Assembly (NCBI GenBank): GCA_025618425.1 | Contig: CM046848.1 | Coordinates: forward strand, 32,752,311-32,816,310 | Source: Heliocidaris tuberculata | Lineage: Eukaryota; Echinodermata; Echinoidea; Camarodonta; Echinometridae | Reading direction: 5' to 3' | Length of the DNA: 64,000 nt | Part shown: piece by piece, positions 47,961-60,218 of the stretch | Position numbering within the stretch: position 1 is the first letter of the stretch | Layout of the letters: each line of letters starts with the position of its first letter | Made by a program: the position numbers and the translations under genes | The notes under the pieces: model-generated | What the model saw: only the letters and a program-made list of their open reading frames with translations | Told to the model about the DNA's origin: nothing | Databases searched by the model: none

Positions 47961-48460
47961 NNNNNNNNNNNNNNNNNNNNNNNNNNNNNNNNNNNNNNNN
48001 NNNNNNNNNNNNNNNNNNNNNNNNNNNNNNNNNNNNNNNNNNNNNNNNNNNNNNNNNNNNNNNNNNNNNNNNNNNNNNNNNNNNNNNNNNNNNNNNNNNN
48101 NNNNNNNNNNNNNNNNNNNNNNNNNNNNNNNNNNNNNNNNNNNNNNNNNNNNNNNNNNNNNNNNNNNNNNNNNNNNNNNNNNNNNNNNNNNNNNNNNNNN
48201 NNNNNNNNNNNNNNNNNNNNNNNNNNNNNNNNNNNNNNNNNNNNNNNNNNNNNNNNNNNNNNNNNNNNNNNNNNNNNNNNNNNNNNNNNNNNNNNNNNNN
48301 NNNNNNNNNNNNNNNNNNNNNNNNNNNNNNNNNNNNNNNNNNNNNNNNNNNNNNNNNNNNNNNNNNNNNNNNNNNNNNNNNNNNNNNNNNNNNNNNNNNN
48401 NNNNNNNNNNNNNNNNNNNNNNNNNNNNNNNNNNNNNNNNNNNNNNNNNNNNNNNNNNNN
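47961..48460. other. 500-N assembly gap
   Basis: Exactly 500 N, so the true size is unknown. The left flank is pyrimidine-rich and the right flank purine-rich (AAAAAGAAAAGGGAAAGG), which suggests the arms of an unassembled inverted repeat. Missing FMO or LDLRA-gene exons could lie here. Confidence 0.98.
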
Positions 48461-48529
48461 AAAAAGAAAAGGGAAAGGAAAACAAACAGAAAAGAAGGAA
48501 GGGAAAAGGGAAGGAAAGAAAAAGAAGGA

Positions 48530-48720
48530 AAACCGGTCAATTTCTTTGCTCGCTCGCTTCGTTCGCTGGAAAAAAAAAACACTAGAAAGTTAATATTCGG
48601 GCAAAAGGCGTTCCCTTCGAGGATTTTCAAAGTTCCGATATTCGGGCAACCACCACTTCATATTCAGGCAGCGAAGTGAGGTGCCAGAATATCCACATAT
48701 TTGGGTAGCGATGTTCCCAG
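48530..48720. repeat. Dispersed repeat (inverted relative of 34375-34830)
   Basis: It carries TGCTCGCTCGCTTCGTTCGC, AAAGTTAATATTCGGGCAAA and CACTTCATATTCAGGCAG in reverse order and orientation relative to 34375-34830. A shorter relative lies at 51205-51240. Confidence 0.55.
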
Positions 48721-49114
48721 GTAATTATGTAACTTCTGTATGTAACTTCTACATTTTCACTACGAAAAGTTTTTAAAAACTTCGTTCACTCGCAAAAATT
48801 TAGAAATTGAAAAGTTGTTATTCGAGTAAAAGGCGTCAGCCCCCTCCTTGCGAAAATGGGCCTGTATGATCAAGATCTCTACATCTGTAATTTTCTTTTA
48901 TTATTATTTGTGGGGGGGGGGAGATTAGGGTGCAGCATTTTTGTTGGCAAATTTGGGTGTCACGCCCCCCCCCCCCCCCCCATTCAAAATGTTCTAGCGA
49001 CGACCCTGATTGTTATCTAATTCTGAATTCAAAGAGCAAACCGTTACCGGCTAATTACTATATATATATATTATGTTTTAACTTTATACATCCCGTTTTT
49101 ATTGTATGATATAG

Positions 49115-51790
49115 GTGGCTCCCATTCGGCGGGTGATGTAGCTGTGGACACTAGCAGGCACGCTAAAAGTGTAAGCAATTTCTTGATCACTTTTGTACTA
49201 TTGTTGAGGGAAAAAAATCATGTTACATGTATCTGAAGAGACAGTCGACAAATGTATAAAACTTTATAATAATCTTGGAAGTATACAAGGTAAATTTAAT
49301 GAATAGCATTCTATACTCTGTAATCAATCTTTCTTCTATTCTCTCTCTCTCTCTTATCATTATCTGATTGATATATTTACACTTAGAATATATTTTATCC
49401 CTTTTGTTATTGTTGCGTTGGTTTTCGTGTTTTCTTCCCCCACATATCTGTATTATTTGGTTGTTGTCTTTTTACCTTTGCTCACGTTAAAGACTAAACT
49501 CTTTTTTAATTGAAGAACGTTACTCGAATTGCACTTTCTTTTCTCTCTGATATTTCGTTTCCTACAACCCCCAGCGTCTAATTCGTTCGTTTGACACTTC
49601 TCGTGATTTTTTTTTCTATTTCTTTTCCGCACTTTCTTCAGAGCTTACTTATAAGAATAAACTTGTCTAGTTAACCGTTAATCGAATGTCGAAACTGAAG
49701 AAAGAAGAAAAAGGAGAGAAAGATAGAGAAAGAAATGGGAATCCAGCGTGAAAAGGTGATACCATCAGTGGCGGAGATGTGTTAGGCAATTCTATTCATC
49801 AGGAGGGGGGCCTATTGTTATGCCCCCCCCCCCCCCCGGATAAAAAGAATTTCCTGCATATTCCCATGGATACGATCCCCCTGTCACACCCTCCCCTCAT
49901 TCGATGATCTTGTTACTTCGCGCTTCAACCACGTAGTAAGACCTGTTTCGCCCCGGTCGCGCCCGGTCCCCACTACACCATTTCCCTCTCAATGGATGGA
50001 CCCAGGCTACCCCACTGTTGTTAACACCCAAGTTAACCCTTTGACCTCTGAATTCTCTCATTCCCATTAGCTTAATACAGGGGAGCGTTTCATCAAGCGT
50101 TTTGTCAGTGATTTTTATCCGACAACTGTTATAAGCTACTGAAATCCTTGCATCTGATTGGCTGAGAGCAAATTTGTCGGTAAAAATCACTGACAAAACG
50201 CTTGATGAAACGCTCCCCAGGAACCACCCGGTTCCCGTATAGGCGATAGCTTAAATACACGATCTATAAACATGATATAACGATATTTTCCCAATTTCTC
50301 TCTTTGTATTAATCAGACCTATCTGGCAATGAAGACAGGCACCACAGTATTACCTCGGCAAGGTCCCGGCGGAGCGCCCATTGATACCTATGTCAACCGT
50401 CGCGTCAGGGGTTGGTACCGCTAGCTCTCTGGAAGAAATGGATGAAATCCGTCATTGCTAACCGTCTTGATATGGAGAGTCTTGGTCTTCAGTCTGACAG
50501 ACCACTCTTCGCTTCAACCAGTCTCATGGTCAACGATGAGATAGGGGTAAGGAACCACATCCTCAAGAATCCGCTATGTTGATTAAGACGGCTTCAAGTG
50601 TTAAGACATGGGCCGCGGAACCGGGTGCAGCCCTAACCCTAACCCTATCATCCCATCTCAAAAATACCAAATTTTCATACAGTGGTGGAAATCATTGGTG
50701 AGTCAGTATTTTTTAAATGGACTGATGTGTAGAACGCGCAAAGAATAGAAATTTTCTGACGAATTTTCTGCTCAGTCACAATGGAAGAGATGGATGAAAT
50801 CCTTCATTACTGATCGTCTAGACATGGAGGGTCTTGGTCTTCAGTCTCTCTTCCACCTCCCTGGTCTGACAGATCACTCTTTGCTTCTCCCAGTTCCATG
50901 GTCAAATGATGAGATCGGAGTAGGGAAGGTTTCATCAAGAACAGGGATTGATGCAAGATTATTTAAGGAACAAATTTATTTTGTTGTGTACGTAAGGTAT
51001 GCCAGTTAAGTTGGCCACTGCTCAAGAATCAACTAAAATTATTGCAACTTTTCAACTGTGAAGATAGGTTTAGAAGAGGAATAGTAGTCTAGTCCGGGAT
51101 GTCTCTTATTTCCAACGAGCGCATTTGTAAAGGATGTTGGGAGGGGGCTATGGGGCAACATTTCCTTTGCATAAAAATCATTCTAGAATCTCGCTTCTCG
51201 AAAATGACGATATTCGGTCATCTCGCTGCCCGAATAGGTGGTAACGTTTTCCTGAAAAATTGGTATTACCAACAACAAAAAAACGGGGACAGCAGCAGCT
51301 CCGCCCCTCCTCCTGTAAATGAACCAGAGTCTCAATTAAGGATGTAATTGTATATATCAAAAAATTTACCCTTATACGACAATAAACACCAACCAATTTT
51401 GATGTTTAATTTTCATTTTAATGACAAGGTTCGGATATGGTGCGGTGCTCTGAAATCGAAAACCAATATCGCTCGCTTCACCGAGACTGATGTCATCTTC
51501 GTCGACGGTTCGGTGGTTGAAAACGTCGACGCGGTGATCTTTGCAACTGGCTATGAATTCAAATTTCCCTTCATTGACAAGTCTATTCTACAAGGTTAGT
51601 GTTTTCATACTCACTTTCCTTGACATCTTGATCGATATTGAACTAAATATTTTTCCCCAAAATTTTGCATTGATAGAAAGTTTAAATTAGCTGTATTAAC
51701 TTGTATCTGATTTTGCATTCAGGATCAATATATAATTATGTTGAATTAAGATTGCTGTAAGGTGCATCCAAGGTGTCGATGGAGATTTTG

Positions 51791-51821
<31 letters not shown>

Positions 51822-53274
51822 TTGTTTTTTGGGGGGGGTGACTTAATATTGACATTGTTAGCATATTGTTCAACTGAATTCAAAAGACAAATCATGGTTT
51901 TTGTTAAACACGGCGTATATATATTTCACGACAATACTTAAATCGTGCTGGATCCCTTCTTTATTCACGTTTTACAATAAATTAGAATCATACGCCGAAT
52001 TGGAACTCTACTGGCACGTTTTTCCGCCTCGCCTAGCCCACCAGACAATGGCTGTGGTCGGTGCTACCAACTCGGTCGGTGCTCAGGGGCCTATCTATGA
52101 GCTACAGGCCCGTCTTGCGGTACAAGTCTTCAAGGGGCAGGTGGAACTACCGTGTCAGGAGAAGATGCTGGAGGATGTTGTGAGGAGGAAAAACATCTTC
52201 AAGATGATATATGGCAACCCCAAAATACATGTAAGTAGATCTGCAGCTGCCTAGAACAACACAGCAGCGTTGCTACGAGGATAGTCGTGTCCCCATTGTC
52301 CTTCCCTCAAGCGAATGGTGGAACAAACAAAAAGAAACAAAGATAAAACAAAGAGAAAGAGCAAAGGAAAGGGGGGGGGGGGGGAGACAACTGAAAAAAG
52401 AAGATGATATGCGCCTCCCATACCCTTCCCTTACTGTCTTGTTCGCATTGTTCTCTCGCATGTCATCCAACTAGCATGCGTAGTAAGCAGGGAATTTTGT
52501 AAAAGAGGGGGTACAGTGCCGTAGGGGACATTTTATTTAAATTGTGTACTTAAGGTATGCCAGTTGGGTTTCAAAAGGGGGCACGGGCCGGTTTTCCTCC
52601 TATGTAGATCCGCCACTGCTAGTAAAACCGGTTCCCCTCAATGACTAAACCCAAGCTATGTCTCAAGAACATCGGTTAACTAAACAGGACGTTGCTTAAA
52701 AACGGGATGAGTTATAGAGCACATTTTACTCAAATATTTTCTTTACCGAAAATGCCGCCGAAGAGATGCGTTTTGCTGGTGTGGAAGAAAATATGACGTC
52801 ACTACCCATTTCTCTTCCTAAAAGCTTGAATATAGAGCTGGAGGGGAATACCATTGCAAGTCATGTAGTAAGTGAAATAATATCAATACATGCCAGTCGT
52901 TATGCAATTTTCTTATATTTTTCTTCTTTACTTTATCTCTTTGAATGCTGTTGCAGTTTCCACCCATCCCATACTGCGATATGGTTGCTGCAAAGATTGG
53001 CTGCCTGCCCCGTTTCATGGACCTCCTCGTATCAGACCCCTCGCTTGCCTACAAATTCTTCTTCGGTCCGAACTACCCGCCCTTCTACAGGCTGGTTGGC
53101 CCTCATAGCTGGCCTGGAGCCCGAGAAGCCATCATGAAAGCAAAATATAACACAGACACACCGACCAAGACACGCCAAGTGAAATCCATTGCAGCAAAAG
53201 ACCAACCGAGCAGTTTCCCGAAATACTTGTTGTTGGTTATTCCTTTGCTCATCTTCTTGATGATGTTTACCTGA
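49115..53274 (+). CDS. Flavin-containing monooxygenase, 3' half, one exon frameshifted
   Basis: FMOs are ER enzymes that oxygenate N- and S-containing compounds using FAD and NADPH. Exons: 49115-49170 (GSHSAGDVAVDTSRHAKS, the NADPH-binding GxSxGD turn), 50317-50546 (TYLAMKTGTTVLPRQGPGG, then WKKWMKSVIANRLDMESLGL), 51429-51594 (VRIWCGALKSK and the FMO signature DAVIFATGYEF), 51986-52230 (ESYAELELYWHVFPPR, QTMAVVGATNSVGAQGPIYE), 52957-53274 (IPYCDMVAAKIGCLP, FFFGPNYPPFYRLVGP and a hydrophobic tail anchor before the stop). Exon 50317-50546 has 230 nt, one fewer than the frame needs; the shift lies near 50400. A partial second copy of it lies at 50778-50926. The FAD-binding N-terminal half was not found; it may lie in the gap or be lost. 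Pseudogene or mis-assembled gene. Confidence 0.85.
50080..50218. mobile_element. 139-bp MITE with long perfect arms
   Basis: GGGGAGCGTTTCATCAAGCG pairs with CGCTTGATGAAACGCTCCCC, continuing through TTTTGTCAGTGATTTTTA. Only about 50 bp of loop separates the arms. It lies in the FMO intron between 49170 and 50317; the target duplication is unclear. Confidence 0.85.
50778..50926 (+). pseudogene. Partial duplicate of an FMO exon
   Basis: It encodes WKRWMKSFITDRLDMEGLGL then QSLFHLPGL and WSNDEIG, matching WKKWMKSVIANRLDMESLGL and NDEIG of exon 50317-50546, with an extra insert of about 18 nt in the middle. The first half of the exon is missing and no acceptor fits, so it is an unspliced relic of tandem duplication rather than an alternative exon. 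Confidence 0.75.
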
Positions 53275-53343
53275 TTACATCAACATAATCGTTCTATAAA
53301 ATGTTTTTTTTTTTAAAAGCAGAAGTTTCTGCATTTATTAAGA

Positions 53344-53349
53344 AATAAA
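53344..53349 (+). terminator. Poly(A) signal of the FMO gene
   Basis: AATAAA 70 nt after the FMO stop codon in otherwise AT-rich sequence; the first such hexamer downstream. Confidence 0.55.
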
Positions 53350-55890
53350 ATACAAACATTGTATACAATAATGATACAAATCAGAATTGATACAAATAAT
53401 GTGTGACAACTGAATTACAAACATGAATATACTTAAATAATATTGAAATTATGGAGGTAAGTCAATAAATCGAGATAAATGCAGGGGCCAGCTATCATAA
53501 GCATGAGACTACACTAATGCCATGTCTTGCCATGATATTTACTTAACATCCTGTTTGAAAAAGTTCGACCAAGGTTGAGAAAGTTAATGCATATTAGACT
53601 CCTTTATAATAGCATTTTACGGTTCTAACGCAAAGAGCACTGATCAAAAATATGCACTTATGCAGATCATACAAGAACAGGATAATTATTTATCTCGAAG
53701 AAGGGCAATGACTTGGTCTTTTAAGACTTTTTCTTCGTTTCCTCATTAGGTCGAATGTTAGTGAAATGGTGTGGATTTTCAATGAGCTATGCTGTTGTTT
53801 TTTTTGTGTTTTTTTGCTCATATAATATTATATTCTGAAATAGCTTATACTTAATCATCAGAAGAAAAAGATATATGTAGTGGCAAAAGGCATTATAATA
53901 ACAATCAATCTGAAATCGCGTTCATGTAGAGTTTTAGTTTCGTATGAATTCTATCTGGTTTAAAACATTTCTCCTTTACGTAACTGAAAAAACAAATGCA
54001 CGAAAAAAAGATAAGAAAAGAAAATGCACCAGACGGTGGATTGTACTTACAGCGAAGAAGAACAAAAAATTAGTTCTAAAGTATTACCGCCTTTTTATCC
54101 CCAGCATGATAAATACATCTAGCATTTTCTATATGTATTAGCCTATAGTATCATACAAACTCACGTTTCATTCAAGATTTTGGAAGGATAAAAAAACTTT
54201 TTCAATAAGGCAAATATCCTTCTAGTTAATGTTTGATAAAATTGTTTTACAAATTTATTGAACTATATACCACACCTTCTTATAGTTCAGTTCGACATTA
54301 GATAATCAGTCATTTTATTACCAACTTATTATGGTTTAATTACATTACTAAGCATTGTGATATTTCGGTGATTTAATTGTTTATAAAAGGCCCTCTCTTA
54401 TATAAATATTGTTTGACGAGGCCATCTTGGCTGAATAAGACTGTATATATCAATGAATAAACAAAGCTGGGCCTGGTGCCAACACTTGAATTTTCGATTA
54501 TGCGACTACGTGTATTTTCACAAGTTTCGCTTTCGTATCCTCTGACACAGCAGGATATATGTTATCAGTATGTAATTGGCATACATATAATTTAGTTATA
54601 TTGTATATGCGTGTAGTGTGTGCATGCCCCCATAATTTACTTGGTCATCGATGCTTCCTGTTCGCTGCTCATTACACTACCTCTTCAGGATGCTGGTACA
54701 TGAATTTGACTCCAAGTCTTGCATAAAACGGACAAAACCTTTGCATAACTATACATGCACAGTGGCGTGTCCAGCATAGGGGGATCAGGGATACCCCCCC
54801 CCCCCCCGTTTTCAGCCATGTTTGAATGACAATTAGCAGTGAATGCCTTAGATTATATGGAAATTTCACTATTTTCACAATCATATACCTGCTAGGGCAG
54901 AATGCTCCTAACACCCCCCCCCCCCCCCGAAGCACTGGCGTGATTCAGCCATGGCTAAATCCCATATATATTTCGCCCCATTTTTAATCAATTCTGGATA
55001 CGCCTTATGTTCATGGATGGTTACAAAACCATTCTCCTTGTATACATAACAAGAGAGGATGGACGTAGTTATGTAAATATAATACCAATTAGTGGTATTG
55101 TTTTTAATGACTACCTACGTTATTCATTCATTAATAGTGGAGTTTATAATGAGTCGTAACGCGACTTATAGATTATTTGGTTGAATATTTGTACTCATTA
55201 GATCATTTCTGTCACAATAAATAATATAATGATATATTTCATATAATTTGTGGTATATATATCAATCAATAATGAAGCGTCTTCAAACATAATGTTCAGC
55301 ATATACTGTGTTCTTTCATAACGCAATTACGACCGTAATGCTCTATACAGTCTATAATTAAAATCTGTACTGAACAGCATTTTTAAATATATTTTTTTGT
55401 TTTTGGTGCATATGTAAACTTACTTTGGGGATTATTATATATGTTTTGATTTTAATCAGTTTAATTAATGAATTATGAATTGGTATTATCTGAGAAATAT
55501 ACATTTTTTAAATCAACACTCTTATTCAACATTTAGGAAAGTATACAATTATTATATAATTCGTATAATAATTATATTGTGTAAGCTTTCAAAAAAGAGT
55601 GAACACATGTAGATTGTCAAGGACTACATTACATACATAATATTTTACCTCTGAGCTCTACGGATATTTTCCGTAGAGATGAGTGCTTATGACTCGGCTA
55701 TTACCCATCCATTTTACAGAAGGGATATTCCGAGAGAAAGAAAAATGATAAGAAAGCATTAGGCTTTTAACTTGAGCAATGAATTCGAATGACAGTTATA
55801 TTTTTAAGCGAAGTCTGGTGATATAAAGTTAATATATCTCTTTATCATTGAACAGAGCTATTAAGCGAATGTTCTTGTCATGATGCATAC
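53350..55890. other. AT-rich intergenic stretch
   Basis: No exon is supported. 54764-54935 contains CAGTGGCGTGTCCAGC, C runs at 54797-54808 and 54914-54928, and CACTGGCGTG, probably a decayed G/C-run MITE without a clear target duplication. The remainder is AT-rich and featureless. Confidence 0.45.
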
Positions 55891-55899
55891 AAGTGTAAG

Positions 55900-56380
55900 C
55901 ATAGGCACCGGAAGCGGGGGGGGGGGGGGGGGGGGGGCAGTCGCCCCCCCCAAACGAAAAAGTGTGGGGGCAAAATGCATTTTCACCCCCCCCCCAAAAA
56001 AAAAGCCCCCCCCAAAAAAAAAAAAAAAAAAAAAAAAAAGGGAGAGGAAGAAGAAGAAGAAGAAAAAGAAGAAGAGTTGGAATGAAAATATTGTATATAA
56101 CTTAGAAAAGTGGTTATTTTTCGCTCGCTCGCAAAATAAAAGATTATATGTGTGATTTACGCCAGTGCTTGTAACCAGCTCTGTTGCTTCGCTATCTCGC
56201 TTTCGAGTTTCTTCGAAAATTTTTACGCGTCTTGTCCCCCCCCAAAAAAAATTCTGCGTACACCTCTGGTCACCTCCGAAAATTTTTGACATGAGCCCCT
56301 CCCCCTCCAAAATAGTGAGCCCCCTGGGTTGTTTGCCCCCCCCCCCCCCCCCCAATCCAGAATTGCTTCCGGCGCGCCTG
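55900..56380. mobile_element. hAT MITE with G and C runs
   Basis: The ends CATAGGCACCGGAAGC and GCTTCCGGCGCGCCTG are inverted repeats; AGTGTAAG flanks both sides exactly (55892-55899, 56381-56388). A G run follows the left end and a C run precedes the right end, with internal A- and C-rich blocks. The Gly- and Pro-rich frames are artefacts. Confidence 0.88.
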
Positions 56381-56429
56381 AGTGTAAGGAGCAAAACATT
56401 ATTTGATTTTTATCCAAAGGCTAGTCAAG

Positions 56430-56737
56430 TTCTCAACAAAAGCAAGTTAGAAATGCGGGTACCCGGTGTTTAGAATCATTCTATTTCGATACAGATGAAA
56501 CGAAGGAAATCCTGGCGCACATAGCGAGAAAAACAGCTCTATGACATTTTGTTTGGTGGTATAGTGCCAGAGCATGCTCAATCGAGTGAGATCAGGGAAG
56601 CTGATTTTTCATAGTTAGTTGACATAATCTACCAAAAAGACAAGTCTCGAATTGAAAAGGTAAGGCAAATTTACTTTACATGGTGTGACAACGTTCAGTT
56701 TGTTTCTTAGTTAATAATCAATGGATGGATGGATATG
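56430..56737 (+). repeat. LINE-like segment shared with 63430-63680
   Basis: GGGTACCCGGTGTTTAGA, TTTCGATACAGATGA and GAGCATGCTCAATCGAG recur at 63440-63535 with small changes, and both are followed by the same mariner-like foldback. The better-preserved copy is joined to reverse-transcriptase coding text, so both are probably the 3' end of one LINE family. Confidence 0.6.
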
Positions 56738-56970
56738 CTTGTACTAGGTGTAAAAAAAATTTAAAAAAATAAATAAAAATTGACACTTTTGATTGTTAAT
56801 AACTCGAAAGTTATGACTCGAATCGGACTGAAGTTTTCCCATAGTAAAATTGAATTTGGAGTAAATTTTATGACATTTCTATTGATTTAAAAAAAAAAAC
56901 AATTCTCTGAATATTAATTAGATATTCACTTTTTGAAAAATAAAGACCACACAGTCTGTGTGTATCAGCA

Positions 56971-57191
56971 ATAGACCGGTTCGGCAATGTATTCAATTTT
57001 ATACATACCTTTCATTTAAAGGTTGTTCTTGACAACCTGAAGGCTTGCCGGACATAGCAACAAGTAATTTATGCAAACTGGATTCCAAGCATTGAGGCTC
57101 ATTTATAAAAAGCAGGTTAATGGAATCGCTCGTCACTAGGTGCTCAGAGAAGAAATGTGCATATATTTGTATAATTACAGAACCGGTCTAT
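56971..57191. mobile_element. 221-bp nested MITE
   Basis: The ends ATAGACCGGTTC and GAACCGGTCTAT are perfect inverted repeats. The matching place in the 21518-22807 element has no such sequence, so it is an insertion. Non-coding. Confidence 0.75.
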
Positions 57192-57449
57192 TAAGTCAGA
57201 ACACAACAATACCATTGTGCATCGCATCGGCCTAATGCTATCCAGTGTCATAAATGATTCATGACTCTAGGATGCTCTGAAATTCAGGCTGTCATGCACA
57301 ATAGCAATCGTGTTCTGAATTATGATACACACAGATTTTGTGGACTTGATTTTTCAAAAAGTGGAAATCTCATTAAATATTCAAAGTATTATTTTAAGAA
57401 TAGTATGAAATGTCATAAACTTACTCCAAATAAATTTGACAACCTTTAA

Positions 57450-60134
57450 GCAGGGTTCCCACTTAGCCGAGTTGGAGTCTCGAGTTGTGGCGAGCTGGCG
57501 CGAGCTTGAACTCGCGTCAATTCGCGTCAACTCGCGTGAAATTTACTAATTTTATGAGGTATGCATAAGTGATCTTACGACCCGACATCGAGTTTACTTC
57601 GACAGCTGTACGAGTAAACCGAGCGCGATACGAGTCACCCGAGTGCGATAAGAGTCGCACCGAGTTTGGTATGAGTTGCGATGACCTACATACGACTTGT
57701 ACCGATCTATCAACGAGTTATCAAGATCTTGTTACGAGTGATAAGAGCTTTCTACGAGTTTCCGATATACGACCAAAGAAACAGGAATGCATCTTCTCCC
57801 CCTTTTTTTTGGGGGGGGGGGGCTAAAATGAAATCAGTTTGATTCATTTCAATTCAATTAATTTCCATTTCCAAAAAAAGCAGTTAAAATCAAACATATA
57901 AATCATTGTACAATAATCTAATGACTTGAATAATATGCACAGTGTAACTAGCTAGGATTTCATCTTTGGTTTCATAGTCTTATTTTTAAGAACAAGTCGT
58001 GAGTGGAAATTAAGGGATCTAGTAAAAAGCAGGACTTGTAATGTGGATCCTTCGAATAATTTCAAACATAGCTTGTAATTTCTAAAAACTAGTAAATAAA
58101 ACTATATCTACAAAAGAAGAAAAGTAATGACACACCTTTCTATTTCGTTTCAATTTTGTTGTATAAAACAACAACAAACTGTATAGACTCGCAATTTAAA
58201 GGCTTAATTGTTACGACTATAATGCCAGTTGCCAAAGCGAAAAGAATATACGAAGAATGACATACATAAGGAAAAAAAAATGATGTGATTTTTAGGGAAA
58301 ACAGCGATCATCTTGGATGTTTTGCCCTGCACACTTTTTTTATTGAACGTAAGACCAAAAAATTTGTCATTTCATGTGGAGAAAAGTTAAATGGAGTAGC
58401 AAAAAAAAAAAAAAAAAACAAAAAAACTGTTACATAAGCAAATGTACAAAAAGGGAGTATTTTTACCTATGTATAGCCAACTCCGATAAGTAAAGGAGCC
58501 GAAGGGAGGTGTGTGTTTTTAAGGAGAAATGGTAGTGCAGATGTTTGACATATGATACTTTCAGGAGAGTTTGTTACCTACACTTTTACGCCTAAAACTT
58601 AATATGTATGAAAAAATAAAATGCATGCTTCTTGCCAAAAGAGTATTTTGTTGGTAGATTTTACAAGCGAGCATGGCGTGGAAGCCAGAAAAATCTATAT
58701 TGAAACAAAATTCCATTCCTTTCAGTATATGAGAACAGGTTATAGTGTACTGCTACTTCATTTTATAGTTATGTACATTTTAGCGGCAACTTCCTTTCTC
58801 ATATTTGAGGTGATATCAATAGGCTATTGGTAATCTCCTGAAAATTTATTTACTTTGGGTTAAATTGTTCATGTTGGTGCTCGACTCATTTAAATTTATG
58901 ATACATTTTATGACTACAAGAATAGTTTCACGTGAGACAGAAAGACAAGACGTGAAACGGAAAGACACTAGACGCAAAAAAAATTTCTTTCAAAGATTAA
59001 CCGGCGAAATGCAAGCAAGCAAAGCGAGCTAGAGCTTCCAGGTTTTTCCTTATGTTTTCTTACTTCTTTTCCATTTCTTCCCGTTTTTCTTCCCCCCCCC
59101 CCTTTTAATGAAATTCAAATTCAAATTCATGTTCATTTATTTCCAACAGAAAAAAAGGAAAATATAATGATATTGCTATAATTATACAAACGATATGAAA
59201 TTAAGATATATACATAATTGATTTTTTTACATGAATTAACATATAAAAATCATTGAAATGATTTATTAAGATAAATAATTAAATTCTGGAAATGAGGGAT
59301 CCACTAAAAATCAATTGCTTGTAGTTTGTGAACACCCCGGGGTGCACCCTGTAATCTTTAACGGCAACTTACTGGGAGAGGCCACCCCAACCTGAAGTTG
59401 GGGGATATATCCCCTGTTCCCCCCCCCCCCCCTCCACCTCCGATTGACACCCATGAGCCGAGGCGATAACCTATAGTTGTATTTGCATATGCGTTTAAAG
59501 TTGAATAAAAATACGTTCTTAAAAATATTTAACAATATAGTTCTAGAAAAATAAAAATCACTGCATTTTTAAAGGCCAGGGGGCAAATCATGGTGCGCTT
59601 GCCATGCTCGCCCTGCACTCTGTTTATGCTCATGGGAAACTCACGTAGATCGATGGAAACTCGCTGTAAGTCGCCGTACTCGATCTAAACTCGCGCTAAT
59701 CTCGTGGGAAATTCGGCATGACTCGCAGCGCAATCGCCGTGCTCGCACTCTGCTCTCGGAAACTCGAGTAGCACTCGCGTATACTTGAAGGTGGCGAGTT
59801 ATTACGAGTTATGAAGAGTTCCGCGCGAGCTCGTTACGAGTGATCCGAGTATATTACGAGTTTAAGCGAGTTTAAGTGAGTTCATCTCGAGTTACAACGA
59901 GTCAGTGAAAATTTTCAACAAGTTAAAAATGTTTGGAACTGCTCGCGACTTCAGGGAGAGTAGTGCAGAGTTGCAACGAGTTACGACGAGCCGTGTCGAG
60001 TTGTCGCGAGTTGTTGCGAGTTATCCCGAGTTACAAGAAGTGCTTTACGCGAGTTATTGCGAGTACCCCTTTTAGGCAACTCGCCATAGCTCGCCAGAAC
60101 TCGCCAGTACAACTCGGCTAAGTGGGAACCCTGC
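57450..60134. mobile_element. 2.69-kb CGAGT-rich TTAA element, copy 2
   Basis: Same element as 35120-37810, 2685 against 2691 bp. The differences I saw are a few substitutions (for example TTCGCG against TTCGCA near the left end) and homopolymer lengths. It is flanked by TTAA on both sides (57446-57449, 60135-60138). No transposase; the duplication is recent. Confidence 0.92.
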
Positions 60135-60218
60135 TTAACAATATGAAACCCTCAGTTTGATACAAGTTTAAACTGTTGACTATTAATAGTCAAGAGTCTC
60201 AAATGTTGTTTTTTCACC

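Larger units (their letters stand above)
56738..60218. mobile_element. Mariner-like foldback, copy interrupted by two elements
   Basis: It starts at GTACTAGGTGTAAAAAAA and ends at TTTTTTCACCTAGTAC (60203-60218). Arms match those of 21518-22807. It is interrupted at 56971-57191 by a small MITE and at 57450-60134 by the CGAGT element. Confidence 0.8.

Noticed and set aside
47844..48679. Long frames across 47844-48679
   Set aside because: They read through the 500-N gap and consist mostly of unknown residues.
55861..56394. Gly/Pro-rich 177-aa frame
   Set aside because: It is a translation of the G and C runs of a hAT MITE.
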